Shown: in pieces, positions 6,402 through 14,912 of the stretch
Layout of the letters: every line of letters starts with the position of its first letter
Numbering within the stretch: the stretch's first letter is position 1
Source of the DNA: Lentihominibacter excrementipullorum
GTDB taxonomy: Bacteria; Bacillota; Clostridia; Peptostreptococcales; Anaerovoracaceae
Length of the DNA: 19,086 bases
Direction of reading: 5' to 3'
Assembly (NCBI GenBank): GCA_018713975.1
Contig: DVOB01000031.1
Span: 1-19,086, forward strand
The notes under the pieces: model-generated
The model's database searches: none
What the model was told of the DNA's origin: nothing
What the model saw: only the letters and a program-made list of their open reading frames with translations
Translations under genes and position numbers: made by a program

Positions 6402-7208
6402 TTAGATCACGTGCTTACCCTTAAGGTTGATAAGTAAATTCTTAGCAAGTTCTTTCTCCGAATCTCCCTTGATCTTGATTCCTGGTTCTTTCGGAGCAGG
6501 CGTAAATGATCTGAATACGTTAGTAGGAGAAGCTTCAAGACCTACCTTAGTGAGGTCTACTTCGATATCTCTAGCGTTCCAGGTCTTGATATCCTTGTCG
6601 CCGTAGATTCCCGCGATCTTCATGTATCTAGGAGTATTGAGCTCCTTGATGGTCGTGAGGAGGCAAGGCAGCTGCACTTCGATCAGCTCATATCCGTCCT
6701 CCAGCTGTCTCTTCACTGTTACGGACTTTCTGTCATCGGAGATCTCAAACTCTTCTACATAAGAAACCTGAGGGAGTCCCAGCTTCTCAGCCAGCTGCGG
6801 TCCTACCTGAGCGGTGTCTCCGTCGATAGCCTGTCTTCCGGTGAAGATAAGGTCGTAATCTCCGTTTTCCTTTACCCACTTTCTTACCGCTGCTTCCAGC
6901 GTGTTGGAAGTGGCCCATGTGTCGGATCCGCCTACTGCTCTGTCGGAAACCAGGATACCTTCATCAGCGCCCTTGGCGATACACTCAAACAGCAGATCGC
7001 TGGCCTGTGGAGGTCCCATCGTGATGACCGTTATGTGAACATCATCGAACTTATCCTTTATCATCAATGCTTCTTCCAAAGCGTTAGCGTCATCGTGGTT
7101 CAGGATACTTGGTACTCCGTCTCTGATCAGAGTTCCAGTCTTAGGGTTGATCTTTATAACATTCGTATCAGGAACCTGTTTTGCACATACGATAATATTA
7201 AATGCCAT
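6402..7208 (-). CDS. etfB: Electron transfer flavoprotein beta subunit
   Basis: A 268-residue EtfB beginning MAFNIIVCAKQVPDT, with the family segments LNHDDANALEEAL and TGRQAIDGDTAQVGPQLAEKLGLPQ, the last being the nucleotide/flavin-binding loop. Together with the EtfA encoded downstream it forms the heterodimer that accepts or delivers electrons for the acyl-CoA dehydrogenase encoded just upstream. In bifurcating Etfs the beta-subunit FAD is the bifurcating flavin that meets NADH; the operon composition suggests the same here, but this is inferred. AAGGAGGAG precedes the ATG by 7-8 bases. It lies 22 bases downstream of acd and 21 bases upstream of etfA, so the three genes are almost certainly one transcript. 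Confidence 0.95.
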   Translation of the reverse strand: MAFNIIVCAKQVPDTNVIKINPKTGTLIRDGVPSILNHDDANALEEALMIKDKFDDVHITVITMGPPQASDLLFECIAKGADEGILVSDRAVGGSDTWATSNTLEAAVRKWVKENGDYDLIFTGRQAIDGDTAQVGPQLAEKLGLPQVSYVEEFEISDDRKSVTVKRQLEDGYELIEVQLPCLLTTIKELNTPRYMKIAGIYGDKDIKTWNARDIEVDLTKVGLEASPTNVFRSFTPAPKEPGIKIKGDSEKELAKNLLINLKGKHVI

Positions 7209-7230
7209 GTTATATTCTCCTCCTTAATTC

Positions 7231-8373
7231 CTATTTACCGAGAACCGATGCAGCGATAACCATCTTCTGAACTTCCGAAGTACCTTCGTAGATCTCAGTG
7301 ATCTTGGCATCTCTCATCATTCTCTCTACCGGATAATCCTTAGTGTAGCCGTATCCGCCGTGGAGCTGTACGCACTTGGTAGTAACGTGCATTGCAGTCT
7401 CTGCCGCGAACAGCTTAGCCATAGCAGCGTTAGGGCCGTATGCAAGGTGCTTATCCTTCATGTTGGCAGCCTTGTAAACAAGAAGTCTTGCGGCCTCGAT
7501 CTGTGTAGCGAGCTCAGCTACAGTGAATCTCAGAGCTTCCATCTGGGAAAGCTTCATGCCGAACTGCTTTCTGGCCTTCATGTATTCAACCGTTACATCG
7601 AGAGCGCCCTGAGCGATACCGAGAGCCTGAGACGCGATACCGATACGTCCTCCGTCCAGCGTGGACATGGCAACCTTGAATCCCTGTCCTATATCCGCCA
7701 GAAGTCTGTCCTTAGGAATCTTGCAGTTCTGGAATACCAGCTCTGTAGTTGAAGATGCGCAGATACCCATCTTATCTTCAGTCTTACCTATGGAGAAGCC
7801 TTCATCTCCCTTTTCAACGATGAAAGCGCTTATTCCGTGATTTCCTTTTGATTTGTCAGTCATGGCCATTACTACGAATACATCGGCATATCCGCCGTTG
7901 GTGATGAACACCTTCGATCCGTTGATGAGCCAGTGATCGCCCATATCCTCAGCTCTCGTCTGCTGTCCCGACGCGTCGGTTCCTGCATTTGGCTCGGTCA
8001 GACCGAACGCTCCCAGCTTCTTTCCTGAAAGCAGATCAGGGAGATACTTTCTCTTCTGCTCTTCATTACCCCAGTTGAAAATAGGCCAGCAGCAGAGGGA
8101 AGTATGTGCCGAGCAGATAACGCCTGTTGACGCACAGACTCTTGAAAGTTCCTCAACGGTGATGGCATATGAGATATGGTCTCCACCTGCCCCGCCGTAC
8201 TCGGTCGGGAATGGTACTCCTAAAAGACCGTATTTTGCCATTTTTTCCACAGTCTCAACAGGGAATCTGTGTTCCTTGTCGATATCTGCTGCCAAAGGTT
8301 CAACTTCGGTTTCGGCAAACTCTCTTACCATTTTTCTTACGAATTCTTGCTCCTTCGTCAGTTGAAAGTTCAT
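7231..8373 (-). CDS. Acyl-CoA dehydrogenase (short-chain, Etf-linked)
   Basis: A 380-residue FAD enzyme of the acyl-CoA dehydrogenase family. It has GAFGLTEPNAGTDASG, the DHWLINGSKVFITNGGYAD flavin segment, RKQFGMKLSQMEALRF, LHGGYGYTKDYPVERMMRDAKI and the C-terminal YEGTSE in which Glu363 is the expected catalytic base. It would interconvert acyl-CoA and 2,3-enoyl-CoA; butyryl-CoA/crotonyl-CoA is the commonest case in Clostridia, but another enoyl-CoA such as in CarC-type reductases cannot be excluded. The start is ATG 8373: GGAGG lies 7 bases before it, whereas the in-frame ATG at 8379 is only one base from GGAGG. First gene of acd-etfB-etfA. Confidence 0.93.
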   Translation of the reverse strand: MNFQLTKEQEFVRKMVREFAETEVEPLAADIDKEHRFPVETVEKMAKYGLLGVPFPTEYGGAGGDHISYAITVEELSRVCASTGVICSAHTSLCCWPIFNWGNEEQKRKYLPDLLSGKKLGAFGLTEPNAGTDASGQQTRAEDMGDHWLINGSKVFITNGGYADVFVVMAMTDKSKGNHGISAFIVEKGDEGFSIGKTEDKMGICASSTTELVFQNCKIPKDRLLADIGQGFKVAMSTLDGGRIGIASQALGIAQGALDVTVEYMKARKQFGMKLSQMEALRFTVAELATQIEAARLLVYKAANMKDKHLAYGPNAAMAKLFAAETAMHVTTKCVQLHGGYGYTKDYPVERMMRDAKITEIYEGTSEVQKMVIAASVLGK

Positions 8374-8464
8374 GTACATGCCTCCTTAATTACTAATAAC
8401 GTTTTTAATATAACCTTGCCGTGGTTTGGCGCCTCAGCAAGTCGTTATGTTTGTAACAATCTAC

Positions 8465-8494
8465 ATACCCATTAAACCATTTTTTCATGGGTAT
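8465..8494. promoter_or_regulatory. Palindromic operator over the acd promoter
   Basis: ATACCCAT (8465-8472) and ATGGGTAT (8487-8494) are perfect 8-base arms separated by 14 bases. The dyad covers the -10 element and most of the spacer and touches the -35, so a protein bound here would be expected to block transcription of acd-etfB-etfA. The regulator is not identified; the motif is not the Rex type. Confidence 0.62.
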
Positions 8495-8499
8495 TTCAA
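8471..8499 (-). promoter_or_regulatory. Vegetative promoter of acd-etfB-etfA
   Basis: Minus-strand TTGAAA (8494-8499) and TTTAAT (8471-8476) are separated by 17 bases, a good sigma-A type promoter. The predicted start near 8464 gives a leader of about 90 bases before the acd ATG at 8373. The rest of the 230-base gap to fbp shows no other gene. Confidence 0.75.
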
Positions 8500-8604
8500 G
8501 TTGTTTTTTAGCTAAATCCCCACATTTACGCCATTTACAAGCATTCCCTTTATTTGTACTTCAGCTACAACAACTTTATTCCTTTGTTAAAAATGCGTGA
8601 ATAT

Positions 8605-10551
8605 TTACATTTCTTTCAGACGCCCCGTTCTGTAAGCTCTGACCAGTGCTTTAAGCTCATCCGCCTCCTTTTGCAGCTCCTCGCCGATGTCGGTATCCTT
8701 TATCAGCATCCTCTTTTCCAGCGTCTTCACCGTTCTGATGACAGGAGTGTGGAATTCCTGTGTACCGTCCTTTTTCAGCGGGCTGTAAGGCTTGTGCTCC
8801 GCCAGCGCCATGAACCTGGAGTTGAATATGAACGTGTATCCTGCGATACCCGTCTGTTTTTGATAAGCTTTTGACATGCCTCCGTCGATGACGATGAGCT
8901 TCCCTTCTCCTTTGACAGGGCTCTCTCCGTCCTTTATCTTAACAGGAACGTGCCCGTTGAGTATTATGGAATCCTTGGGGTCCAGACCGAACTCGAGCAA
9001 TATTTTCTCGCAGATCTCCTTGCGGTTTATCAATTTATAATAAGGGACTGTATGCTCTTTGTGAGTTGCTTTATCAGCCACGAAACATCGCTCGAAAGTG
9101 GTCATCTGATCCTTTCCGAAAAGAGGCGACTTGCTGCTGAGCCACAGATACCACATCAGATCTCCCGACCTGCCCGTCTCTTCTGATTCGTCAGGCTCGA
9201 AATAAGCTTTTCTTACCTGAGAATCCAAATAATCCATATATTCCTTCCCCGACGCGGTAATGCCGTTGACCGTACACTTTTCGAAATTGCCTTCCTCATC
9301 CATCGGGATACACCCGTGATACATGAGATTGCCGTTGCATATAGTATAAAGAGCTCCGTGGCTGTATATGAATCTTATATGTGCCTGCAGCTTTTCACTC
9401 TGCAAAAACGATGCTTCAAGAGCGTTGAGCATGTTTCTTTCATCTTCTGTGAGCTCGTAAGGGTTTTCCGGATCTATCGTAGGGAAATTAGTGTCTCTCA
9501 GCGGGAATTCTCCGTCTCTGAGTCGGACCGTCCCCTTCTCGAAGTCTATCTTGTCCAGCAGCAGCCTGTTTTCCAGACCATATTCCGGATGAGCCATTAT
9601 CCGCTGTCCTTCCACCTTGAACTGACATATCGATATGGCTTTGTTCATCTTAGCCGCCAGTCTGTCATCGATAGGGTCGAACTTATTCTCGTCCAGCCTC
9701 TTAGGCATGAAATACTGACAAGGGTCATCTCCGTATACCTTTTCCGCCATGACAGCCAACGGCCTGAGGTTGATACCATAGCCTATTTCCAGCATGTCGA
9801 AATTATTGTAACTTATGTTCATTCTCAGCACATTGGTGATGCACGCCCAGTTTCCGGTAGCGGCGCCCATCCATACGATGTCATGGTTTCCCCACTGGAA
9901 ATCCACATCGTGATGACCCATGAGAAAGTCCATGATGGCGTCAGGATGCGCTCCTCTATCCCATATATCGCCTATGATGTGGAGCTTGTCTACAGCCAGG
10001 GAGCTTATGGCATCTGTGAAGGCAATGATAAAATCCTCGGCTATACCGCACTCCACGATGGTGGCTATTATCTGTCCGTAGTAATTTCCCTTGTTCTCAT
10101 CATCGGAGTTGTGGAGCAGCTCGTCTATGATATAGGCGTACTCCTTAGGAAGGCGCTTTCTGACCTTTGACCTGGTGTACTTGTTGGTCACCGACTTGCA
10201 TATCACCACCAGCCTGAATATGGACACCTTACACCATTTTTCAAAATCTTCCCCACTCCTCTTACGCCTTTTTATCTCCGCTTCAGCGTTGTAAATGAGG
10301 GCAGCCAGCTCATCCCGTTCATCTCTGGTGAGTTCCGGGCCGAAGAATTCCTCGATCTTCGACCTTATGACGCCCGACGCGCTCTTGAGCATGTGTATGA
10401 AAGCTTCGTGCTCTCCGTGAAGATCGCTGAGAAAGTATTCCGTTCCTTTCGGAAGGGCCAATATAGCGCTCAGGTTGACTATTTCTTCCGTTGCAGCCTT
10501 TATATTGGGATACTTCTTGGAAAGATGTCTCAGCAGGCGTTGATCGATCAT
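8605..10551 (-). CDS. fbp: Fructose-1,6-bisphosphatase, class III
   Basis: A 648-residue protein of the Firmicutes class III fructose-bisphosphatase family, which removes the 1-phosphate of fructose 1,6-bisphosphate in gluconeogenesis. It has calcineurin-like metallophosphatase motifs: SDLHGEH (42-48), GDIWDRG (194-200), GNHD (221-224), and later GHVPVK and the DGGMSKAYQKQTGIAGYT segment typical of the class. Length fits the family (about 640-670). The start is ATG 10551, seven bases after GAGGAGG; the in-frame ATG at 10578 would add nine residues that include the ribosome site. It lies 49 bases after metA with no terminator between, so it is probably the last gene of the long minus-strand operon. 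Confidence 0.95.
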   Translation of the reverse strand: MIDQRLLRHLSKKYPNIKAATEEIVNLSAILALPKGTEYFLSDLHGEHEAFIHMLKSASGVIRSKIEEFFGPELTRDERDELAALIYNAEAEIKRRKRSGEDFEKWCKVSIFRLVVICKSVTNKYTRSKVRKRLPKEYAYIIDELLHNSDDENKGNYYGQIIATIVECGIAEDFIIAFTDAISSLAVDKLHIIGDIWDRGAHPDAIMDFLMGHHDVDFQWGNHDIVWMGAATGNWACITNVLRMNISYNNFDMLEIGYGINLRPLAVMAEKVYGDDPCQYFMPKRLDENKFDPIDDRLAAKMNKAISICQFKVEGQRIMAHPEYGLENRLLLDKIDFEKGTVRLRDGEFPLRDTNFPTIDPENPYELTEDERNMLNALEASFLQSEKLQAHIRFIYSHGALYTICNGNLMYHGCIPMDEEGNFEKCTVNGITASGKEYMDYLDSQVRKAYFEPDESEETGRSGDLMWYLWLSSKSPLFGKDQMTTFERCFVADKATHKEHTVPYYKLINRKEICEKILLEFGLDPKDSIILNGHVPVKIKDGESPVKGEGKLIVIDGGMSKAYQKQTGIAGYTFIFNSRFMALAEHKPYSPLKKDGTQEFHTPVIRTVKTLEKRMLIKDTDIGEELQKEADELKALVRAYRTGRLKEM

Positions 10552-10600
10552 GATATCTCCTCCTCGATTCTCATACATATAAATATCCTAACTCCCGTAT

Positions 10601-11533
10601 TCAGTCCTGATGATGCTTCTTCAGTTCTTCCAAGTCGTAAGGAGTATTCTGATAGACATAATAATTGAGCCAGTTGGAGAACAGCAGGCTGGCGTGGGCG
10701 CGCCATCTGAACATGATCTCCCCCTCCGGGTCATCGTCCTTGAAGTAGTTCTTCGGAACCTGTATATCCAGTCCCTTCTTCACGTCTCTGAAATATTCTC
10801 CCGCCAGGGTACCTTTGTCATACTCCTGATGTCCCAGGACGAATATCTGCCGTCCGTTTTCCGTAGATATGATGTGTGGTCCTACTTCAGGAGAATCAGC
10901 CAGTATCCGCAGCTTGTCGCAGGCTTCTATATCGGATCTGAGCACTTCCGTATGCCTGGAATGAGGGGCGTAGAACGTCTCGTCAAACCCCCTCACCAGC
11001 GGATTATGAGGTCTTACCACCTTGTGTTCAAAAACACCGAAGACCTTTTTTTCCAACAAATGTTTATCTATCCCGTAATGGTAATAGAGACTGGCCTGGG
11101 CTCCCCAACATATGAACATGTTGCTGTACACATGAGTCTTGGCGAACTCAAATATCTCGCACAGCTCGTTCCAATAGTCTACTTCCTCGTAAGGCATCTG
11201 CTCTACCGGAGCACCTGTAAGGATCATCCCGTCGAAGTATTCGTCCTTTATCTCGTCTATGGTCTTGTAAAAAGAATCCAGGTGTTCCTGAGATATGTGT
11301 GTGGACTCGTGGGAATCCATAGTGACCAGTGTCATTTCCACCTGCAGCGACGTATTGGAAAGGGCTCTGGCCAGCTGAGTCTCCGTCGCGATCTTCGTCG
11401 GCATCAGGTTGACGATAACTATCTTAAGAGGCCTTATATCCTGTGTGACAGCCCGGCCTCTGTTCATGGTGAATATATTCTCGCTCTGCAGGGCTTCCGC
11501 CGCCGGCAGCTCATTTGGTATTATCAAGGGCAT
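10601..11533 (-). CDS. metA: Homoserine O-acetyltransferase (MetA family)
   Basis: A 310-residue MetA-type homoserine O-acyltransferase. It carries the catalytic Cys142 (MFICWGAQA), His235 and Glu237 (GHQEYD), at the same positions as in studied MetA enzymes. Residue 111 is Glu (TGAPVE). In work on Bacillus cereus and E. coli MetA, Glu111 goes with acetyl-CoA and Gly111 with succinyl-CoA, so acetyl-CoA is predicted despite the common succinyltransferase label. The start is ATG 11533, which aligns with MetA MPIxxPxELPA starts and follows AAGAAGGA; the ATG at 11554 has no site. It lies 27 bases after the sulfhydrylase gene that uses its product, completing a two-step route from homoserine to homocysteine. 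Confidence 0.95.
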   Translation of the reverse strand: MPLIIPNELPAAEALQSENIFTMNRGRAVTQDIRPLKIVIVNLMPTKIATETQLARALSNTSLQVEMTLVTMDSHESTHISQEHLDSFYKTIDEIKDEYFDGMILTGAPVEQMPYEEVDYWNELCEIFEFAKTHVYSNMFICWGAQASLYYHYGIDKHLLEKKVFGVFEHKVVRPHNPLVRGFDETFYAPHSRHTEVLRSDIEACDKLRILADSPEVGPHIISTENGRQIFVLGHQEYDKGTLAGEYFRDVKKGLDIQVPKNYFKDDDPEGEIMFRWRAHASLLFSNWLNYYVYQNTPYDLEELKKHHQD

Positions 11534-11560
11534 AATTCTGTATCCTTCTTTCATGTTTAT

Positions 11561-12829
11561 CTATTTCAATGCCTGAGCTATGTCAGCTATCAGATCCTCA
11601 GCATCTTCCAGTCCGCATGAGAATCGCACCAGATCAGGAGCAACTCCTGCCGCTGCCAGTTCCTGATCGTTCATCTGGCGATGAGTAGAGCTGGCCGGAT
11701 GGAGACAACATGATCTAGCATCAGCCACATGAGTCTCGATAGCCGCTATCTTCAATCTGCACATAAATGCCTCGGCCGCTTTTCGCCCGCCTTTGACTCC
11801 GAAGCTGACGACACCGCACGAACCGTCAGGCAGATACTTCTGTGCCAGCTGATAGTCTTCATCCTCCTCCAGGCCACAGTATTTGACCCAGGCTATCTTT
11901 TCGTGATCTCTAAGATATCTTGCTACCGCCAGACCATTCTCGGCGTGTCTTTTCATCCTGACATGGAGACTTTCCAATCCCAGGTTGAGATAAAACGCGT
12001 TCTGCGGCGACTGTATGGATCCAAAATCCCTCATCAACTGTGCCGTCGCCTTGGTGATAAACGCTCCACCCAGACCGAATTTCTCCGTATATGTGATGCC
12101 GTGATAACTCTCGTCAGGCTCGCACAATCCAGGAAACCTTTCAGGATACTTTGTCCAGTCGAACTTTCCCGAATCCACGATACATCCTCCTACCCCGGCT
12201 CCGTGACCATCCATATACTTAGTCGTGGAATGGGTCACGATATCGGCGCCAAACTCAAAAGGCCTGCAGTGGACAGGTGTCGCGAATGTATTGTCGATGA
12301 TGAGCGGGACTCCGTGTCTGTGAGCCACATCAGCGAACTTTTCGATATCAAGCACCACCAGAGCCGGATTGGCTACCGTCTCCCCGAACACCGCCTTGGT
12401 ATTTGGCCTGAATGCCGCTTCCAACTCGTCTTCACTGGCATGAGGAGAAACAAATGTGAATTCTATCCCCATCCGCTTCATAGTCACAGCGAACAGATTA
12501 TATGTACCGCCGTAGAGAGCCGACGAAGCCACTACATGATCGCCGCATGACGCTATATTGAATACGGCGTAAAAATTGGCCGCCTGTCCCGACGATGTCA
12601 GCATTGCCGCGCTTCCTCCCTCCAGAGAAGCTATCTTTGCCGCCACGTGGTCATTTGTCGGATTCTGGAGTCTCGTATAAAAATACCCTGCTTCCTCCAG
12701 GTCGAACAGCCTGCCCATGTATTCGCTCGTATCGTATTTAAAAGTCGTACTCTGTACTATCGGTACCTGTCTGGGTTCCCCGTTTCCCGGGCGATATCCA
12801 TCCTGTACGCATTTTGTTCCTATTCCCAT
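11561..12829 (-). CDS. metY: O-acetylhomoserine sulfhydrylase
   Basis: A 422-residue PLP enzyme of the Cys/Met metabolism family, which makes homocysteine from O-acetylhomoserine and sulfide. The PLP lysine is in HSTTKYMDGHG (Lys204). Other family segments are YTRLQNPTND, SSGQAANFYAVFNI, VPLIIDNTFATP and the C-terminal CCLHPASSTHRQM. The length of about 425 and the insertion before FPGLCEPDESYHG favour the sulfhydrylase over cystathionine gamma-synthase. Starts at 12829 and 12838 are both in frame. AAAGGAA lies 10 bases before the first of these and only one base before 12838, so 12829 is preferred. It precedes metA in the operon and follows fumarase beta by 84 bases containing two small hairpins. 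Confidence 0.93.
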   Translation of the reverse strand: MGIGTKCVQDGYRPGNGEPRQVPIVQSTTFKYDTSEYMGRLFDLEEAGYFYTRLQNPTNDHVAAKIASLEGGSAAMLTSSGQAANFYAVFNIASCGDHVVASSALYGGTYNLFAVTMKRMGIEFTFVSPHASEDELEAAFRPNTKAVFGETVANPALVVLDIEKFADVAHRHGVPLIIDNTFATPVHCRPFEFGADIVTHSTTKYMDGHGAGVGGCIVDSGKFDWTKYPERFPGLCEPDESYHGITYTEKFGLGGAFITKATAQLMRDFGSIQSPQNAFYLNLGLESLHVRMKRHAENGLAVARYLRDHEKIAWVKYCGLEEDEDYQLAQKYLPDGSCGVVSFGVKGGRKAAEAFMCRLKIAAIETHVADARSCCLHPASSTHRQMNDQELAAAGVAPDLVRFSCGLEDAEDLIADIAQALK

Positions 12830-12869
12830 CTCACACATTTCCTTTCGAATATCGTTTCACCGCGCTGAA

Positions 12870-12898
12870 GGCAGCTTACTGCCGTCCCGCTGCGCAGC
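12870..12898. other. Tandem small hairpins between fumarase beta and metY
   Basis: GGCAG-CTTA-CTGCC (12870-12883) and the palindrome GCTGCGCAGC (12889-12898) lie in the 84-base gap. There is no T-run, so this is not a standard terminator. It may be an RNA stability or processing element that sets metY-metA-fbp levels. No SAM riboswitch or T-box is recognisable. Confidence 0.35.
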
Positions 12899-12913
12899 TC
12901 CATTAATAATACA

Positions 12914-13474
12914 CTATTTGGCGACGGATTTCAAATATTCTGCTCTGCCTTCCGCGTAGAGGTCTCCTCCCCTGCTGTCCAGCACCACCGTGACAGGAAA
13001 CTCTTCCACAAACAGCTTTCTCACGGCTTCTGCTCCCAGATCGTCAAAGGCTATCACCTCCGCGCTCTTTATCTGTTTTGCCATCAGTGCCGCCGCGCCT
13101 CCTATGGCCGCAAAGTATACAGCTCCGTTCCTGACCACAGCATCGCGTACCTCATCCGATCGCTGTCCCTTCCCTATCATTGCCAGCTGCCCCAAGTCCA
13201 AAAGCTTCGGCGCATAAGCATCCATCCTGTAACTGGTAGTTGGACCTGCTGAGCCTATGGCCATTCCCGGTTTTGCAGGTGTCGGTCCCACATAATACAC
13301 GATGGAATTTTCTATTTCAAACGGGGGTTTTTCTCCCCTCATCAGCATCTCCGTTATCCTTTTATGAGCCGCGTCTCTTGCCGTGTATACCGTTCCCGTT
13401 ATCAGCACTCTGTCCCCGGCTCTGTAATCCTTCAGCTTATCCTTTGTAAAAGGCTCTGTCAGTCTGTATTCCAT
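12914..13474 (-). CDS. Fumarate hydratase, Fe-S type, beta subunit (C-terminal domain)
   Basis: A 186-residue protein of the class I fumarase / L(+)-tartrate dehydratase beta family. It has LITGTVYTARDAAHKR, the YYVGPTPAKPGMAIGSAGPTTSYRMD segment that contributes to the substrate site, and MIGKGQRSDEV. With the alpha subunit encoded 15 bases upstream it would hydrate fumarate to malate, using a [4Fe-4S] cluster, in the branched TCA cycle or amino acid catabolism. Tartrate dehydratase cannot be excluded from sequence alone, but nothing in the neighbourhood points to tartrate. GAGAGGAGAG precedes the ATG. Confidence 0.92.
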   Translation of the reverse strand: MEYRLTEPFTKDKLKDYRAGDRVLITGTVYTARDAAHKRITEMLMRGEKPPFEIENSIVYYVGPTPAKPGMAIGSAGPTTSYRMDAYAPKLLDLGQLAMIGKGQRSDEVRDAVVRNGAVYFAAIGGAAALMAKQIKSAEVIAFDDLGAEAVRKLFVEEFPVTVVLDSRGGDLYAEGRAEYLKSVAK

Positions 13475-13489
13475 AGACTCTCCTCTCTG

Positions 13490-14332
13490 CTACAGTACCG
13501 CTTCCATGTGGCGGCTGACATGGCAGTTTATGTTGACGGCCACAGGCAGTCCTGCTATATGTGTCGGAGCCGATATTATCTTAACCGAAAGTGCCGTTGT
13601 CCTGCCTCCGAATCCCTGAGGACCTATTCCCAGCCCATTTATCCGCTTCAGCAGCTCCTGCTCCATCCGTCCATAATATTCGTCGCTGTTTTCCCTGCCG
13701 ACTGGTATCAACAGCGCTTTCTTCGCCATCAGCGCCGCCTTGTCAAAAGTTCCGCCTATGCCAACTCCAACGACTATGGGCGGACATGGATTAGCGCCTG
13801 CCATCTCGCATGTCTCCACGACAAAATCCTTCACGCCTTCCTCTCCTGCCGACGGAGGCAGCATCTTTATCCTGCTCATATTCTCCGACCCGAATCCCTT
13901 CGGGGCAACGATGATCTTTATCCTGTCTCCATCGACGATTTCCGTGTTGATATATGCAGGGGTATTGTCCCCGGTATTCACTCGCCTCAACGGATCGGCC
14001 ACTATGGATTTCCTCAGGAATCCGTCACCGTATCCCCGGCGCACGCCTTCATCGACAGCCTCCCTCAGCGAACCTCCCGTAAGATGGACGTCCTGCCCTA
14101 TCTCAAGGAACACACACGCCATCCCCGTATCCTGACACAGCGGAAAAACGCCCTCCTCCGCTATGGCTATGTTCTTCTCTATACTTGTCAGCACATCTTT
14201 GGCCACAGGCCACGTTTCCTCTTCAAGTTTCTTCGACAGGCACGCCTTGAGATCTCCATCCAAATAGTGATTGGCCTCGATACAAAGCTGGGCTATCTTG
14301 TCCCTTATCAGACTGACATCCACGTTTCTCAT
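13490..14332 (-). CDS. Fumarate hydratase, Fe-S type, alpha subunit (N-terminal domain)
   Basis: A 280-residue protein of the class I fumarase alpha family. Three cysteines expected to hold the [4Fe-4S] cluster are in place: Cys66 (FPLCQDTGM), Cys183 (GANPCPPIVVGVGIGG) and Cys270 (NINCHVSRH). NTGDNTPAYINTEIVDGD and KGFGSENMSRIKML are further family signatures. It pairs with the beta subunit encoded 15 bases downstream. Its ATG overlaps the end of the upstream flavodoxin-fold oxidoreductase by four bases (ATGA), showing translational coupling. The split two-gene arrangement is usual in anaerobic Firmicutes and archaea. Confidence 0.94.
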   Translation of the reverse strand: MRNVDVSLIRDKIAQLCIEANHYLDGDLKACLSKKLEEETWPVAKDVLTSIEKNIAIAEEGVFPLCQDTGMACVFLEIGQDVHLTGGSLREAVDEGVRRGYGDGFLRKSIVADPLRRVNTGDNTPAYINTEIVDGDRIKIIVAPKGFGSENMSRIKMLPPSAGEEGVKDFVVETCEMAGANPCPPIVVGVGIGGTFDKAALMAKKALLIPVGRENSDEYYGRMEQELLKRINGLGIGPQGFGGRTTALSVKIISAPTHIAGLPVAVNINCHVSRHMEAVL

Positions 14333-14907
14333 TGTTTTTCTCCATAGACCTCATCGATCTCGTCTCTGGTCTCCTGCAGTATGGATTCCACGTCCATCCC
14401 TATCACGTCCAGCATCTCCGCCTTATGGCAGGTCACATCAGTAACGTTATAGAAAGTGCCGAACAACGCTTTTATATAATCAAATCCCATATTGTAATCG
14501 CCTATAGGTCCTCCGGCAGTAGTGACATATATCACCTTCTTTATATTAGTCAAACCTTGAGGGATCCCTTCCTCCGTATAATGGAAAGTCAAGCCCTGTA
14601 CCATTATTGCCTCCACGTATGCTTTGACCATCGCGGGAAAAGACATATCCCAATAAGGAGCCGCTATCACCACTGTATCGACAGTCCCGAATTGTCTCGC
14701 GTATCTGAACATATCGTCTGAGAACTCCTTCTTCTCTATCAGATCATTCCTCCTGTTGAGGCTTTCCAGATCCAGAGTTCTGATATCCTCATCCCCCAGC
14801 TTCAGTTCTGTTACCTGCCCCTCCATCTTTTCAAGCAAATATCTGGCCAGTCCCGCCGTCCGCGATTCAGGTCTCACACAAGCATTCACAAACAATATCT
14901 TTTCCAT
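14329..14907 (-). CDS. NAD(P)H dehydrogenase (quinone) / FMN-dependent azoreductase family protein
   Basis: A 192-residue flavodoxin-fold oxidoreductase. It begins MEKILFVNACVRPESRTAGLARYLL, the pattern of the phosphate loop for FMN. It continues with VVIAAPYWDMSFPAMVKAYVEAIMVQGLTFHYTEEGIPQGL and YVTTAGGPIG, both typical of the azoreductase / NQO-like family. Such enzymes transfer two electrons from NAD(P)H to quinones, azo compounds or other acceptors; the natural substrate here is unknown. The start is ATG 14907, six bases after GAGGTG. An in-frame GTG at 14916 overlaps the upstream stop but coincides with the ribosome site itself. It overlaps fumarase alpha by four bases. The link with fumarase is positional only. 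Confidence 0.85.
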   Translation of the reverse strand: MEKILFVNACVRPESRTAGLARYLLEKMEGQVTELKLGDEDIRTLDLESLNRRNDLIEKKEFSDDMFRYARQFGTVDTVVIAAPYWDMSFPAMVKAYVEAIMVQGLTFHYTEEGIPQGLTNIKKVIYVTTAGGPIGDYNMGFDYIKALFGTFYNVTDVTCHKAEMLDVIGMDVESILQETRDEIDEVYGEKQ

Positions 14908-14912
14908 TTTCT

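Noticed and set aside
9316..10170. 284-codon plus-strand frame opposite fbp, and similar long frames opposite metA, metY, fumarase and feoB
   Set aside because: All are shadows of well-identified minus-strand genes and have no family features.
12839..12913. Methionine-type riboswitch (SAM or T-box) before metY
   Set aside because: The gap is 84 bases and shows only two small hairpins with no conserved riboswitch core.
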